Shown here: piece after piece, positions 62,913-64,000 of the stretch
How the letters are laid out: the number at the start of each line of letters is the position of its first letter
Position numbering within the stretch: the stretch's first letter is position 1
Assembly: GCA_944325865.1 (NCBI GenBank)
Contig: CALVBS010000006.1
Span: 1 to 64,000, forward strand
Direction of reading: 5' to 3'
DNA length: 64,000 nt
Source of the DNA: Candidatus Gastranaerophilales bacterium
GTDB taxonomy: Bacteria; Cyanobacteriota; Vampirovibrionia; Gastranaerophilales; Gastranaerophilaceae
The notes under the pieces: generated by a model
Databases searched by the model: none
What the model was told of the DNA's origin: nothing
What the model saw: the letters and a program-made list of their open reading frames with translations, nothing else
Made by a program: the position numbers and the translations under genes

Positions 62913-63437
62913 TTAACCTCTCAAATTCAATCCGGCCCCGTACATCAACCCGTGGCGTTGTTCGTTGACGGCGTTTCTGCGGGCATCAAGTGCAAGCATT
63001 ACTGCTGAGTCGGCTGCTTTGGTATTTTTTATTAAATCTGTTGTATATTTTGATTCGTTTCTGAATTCTTTATCTTTTGTACTGCTTATTTGAGTATCTT
63101 CACCATTGTCGGCTACATAGTTTTTAACGAGTGTATCATATTTTGCTTTTGCAGTATCCTGTTGAGATTTTAAGTCCTGATAAATGGCTTCTGCTTCATT
63201 GTATCTGCCAAGAGCTTCGGCATAATCGGCTTTGCCTTTATAATAGAGGTTCCATGCTGAATCTGTATTAAGATTAATATTATGGCTTTTGCAGAATTGT
63301 TCCGCAAAGTCATATGACATAATGCTTAAACTTGAAAGTCCGCCAAAGCCTGTTTCTTTTTGAAAGTTAGCTTTACCTTCGCTGTCAAGTGAATTATAGT
63401 AATTTTTTACTGCATCTATTGCATTAATGTCCGGCAT
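62913..63437 (-). CDS. Uncharacterised coiled-coil protein
   Basis: 174 aa. Mostly helical, with a coiled region (about 70-110), a GFGGLSSLSIMSYDFAEQF segment and a C-terminal RHGLMYGAGLNLRG tail. AAAAAGAGGGATTATC precedes the ATG. No signal peptide and no known domain. It is divergent from the GT2 gene. Confidence 0.7.
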   Translation of the reverse strand: MPDINAIDAVKNYYNSLDSEGKANFQKETGFGGLSSLSIMSYDFAEQFCKSHNINLNTDSAWNLYYKGKADYAEALGRYNEAEAIYQDLKSQQDTAKAKYDTLVKNYVADNGEDTQISSTKDKEFRNESKYTTDLIKNTKAADSAVMLALDARRNAVNEQRHGLMYGAGLNLRG

Positions 63438-63540
63438 GATAATCCCTCTTTTTCCTATTATTATTTATATAAAGTATTTTTTTTGCGGGAAATTGCTTAA
63501 ATTTTAGAGTTTATTAAGAAATATTACAACATTTAGTGTA

Positions 63541-63569
63541 TTGTTTATAATAATATAAGTTTTTATAAT
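63541..63569 (+). promoter_or_regulatory. Promoter of a leaderless GT2 gene
   Basis: TTGTTT (63541-63546), 17-base spacer, perfect TATAAT (63564-63569). Seven bases beyond the -10 box is 63576, the A of the ATG. Confidence 0.7.
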
Positions 63570-63575
63570 TTAGCT

Positions 63576-64000
63576 ATGTTTATTTCCCTGATTGTTACAA
63601 GTTATAATTATGAAAAATATATAAAGGAAACGATTGAATCTGTTAAGAACCAAACATTTTATGATTGGGAGCTGATAGTAGTTGACGATGCCTCAGAAGA
63701 TATGTCTGTTGAGATTATTACAAAATCAACGGATTCGGATAATCGTGTCAGAACTGTTGTGAATGATATGAATATGGGGCTTGAAGCAACATTGGAAAAA
63801 GCTTTAAAGTATGCAAGCGGTAAATGGATTGCTATCTTGGAAAGTGATGATACTCTGACTCCTGATTATTTAGCCGAAAAATTTAAGATTATTTTGAAAT
63901 ATCCTGATGCCGCCGTTATTTTTAACGATGTTGAGCTTATCGGTAATGCAGGAAAAATGAAAGGTGTTGTTGAGGAAAACAGAAGATTTTTACGCAGTAA
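63576..64000 (+). CDS. GT2 family glycosyltransferase, cut by the window end
   Basis: 141 codons and two further bases are visible, open at the right edge. N-terminus FISLIVTSYNYEKYIKETI, then ELIVVDDASED and ILESDDTLTPDY, the GT-A fold and its D-x-D-like motif of family 2. Likely transfers a sugar to a surface glycan. No Shine-Dalgarno (TTTAGCT precedes the ATG); leaderless start inferred from the promoter position. Confidence 0.88.
   Translation, partial: MFISLIVTSYNYEKYIKETIESVKNQTFYDWELIVVDDASEDMSVEIITKSTDSDNRVRTVVNDMNMGLEATLEKALKYASGKWIAILESDDTLTPDYLAEKFKIILKYPDAAVIFNDVELIGNAGKMKGVVEENRRFLRS

Overview
The window is AT-rich bacterial DNA, densely coding on both strands. Several features suggest a gut-type, non-photosynthetic cyanobacterial relative (Vampirovibrionia/Melainabacteria, order Gastranaerophilales): class-III signal proteins with the LAEVLITLGIIGVVAA core, unrelated proteins sharing an N-terminus of the form M-x-[VI]-x-S-[VI]-[NK] followed by an F-x-G or F-x-A motif, a HydF maturase (anaerobic [FeFe]-hydrogenase metabolism), GH57 and GH77 glucan enzymes, and a tmRNA whose tag ends AVAA. 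The taxonomic call is an inference from gene content; no 16S rRNA gene or other marker is available to confirm it.

Layout. 1-7060: the type II fatty-acid/phospholipid cluster yceD-rpmF-plsX-fabH-(small ORF)-fabD-(secreted protein)-fabG-acpP-fabF, punctuated by internal hairpins and promoters. 7259-11637: an odd TTG-start protein, a radical SAM/SPASM enzyme, a GH57 glucanotransferase/amylase and a small ORF. 11683-16348 (minus): three tandem TM2 proteins, a DUF2752 protein, dUTPase, a GH3 hexosaminidase and two uncharacterised proteins. 16408-21512 (plus): an HNH protein with duplicated zinc ribbons, a YfiH/PgeF-type enzyme, a secreted glycine-zipper protein, a DUF3737 protein and a YkgJ-type metal-binding protein. 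21530-26113: two small paralogues, a candidate small RNA, a DUF2130 protein, a phage head-protein fragment and ssrA. 26114-30277: a two-gene operon of a membrane protein and a large SF1 helicase fused to a nuclease-like domain. 30419-34565: cca, a glycosyltransferase, an AGCS transporter and an ACT protein. 34658-41261 (mostly minus): alaS, a prepilin, a Cro/CI regulator and malQ. 41419-41732: tRNA-Arg(UCU) followed by a GC-rich structured insert that ends in a second copy of the tRNA 3' end. 41849-46273: accessory secreted proteins and an EamA transporter. 46281-55335 (minus): amrS, clpB, hup, a SpoIID protein, a transglycosylase-like protein and murA. 55508-56312: a prepilin-like gene interrupted by an 11-G tract. 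57479-64000: grpE-dnaJ-beta-propeller-methyltransferase, hydF, rpsO and the start of a GT2 glycosyltransferase.

Most of the window is housekeeping: lipid synthesis, translation and ribosome rescue, proteostasis, peptidoglycan and alpha-glucan metabolism. The signals most worth following are the poly-G tract that puts a prepilin out of frame (contingency-locus candidate), the tRNA-Arg-associated element, several genes with a -10 box at leaderless distance and no Shine-Dalgarno, the recurring N-terminal signature, the helicase-nuclease/membrane operon and the 22031-22177 small-RNA candidate.
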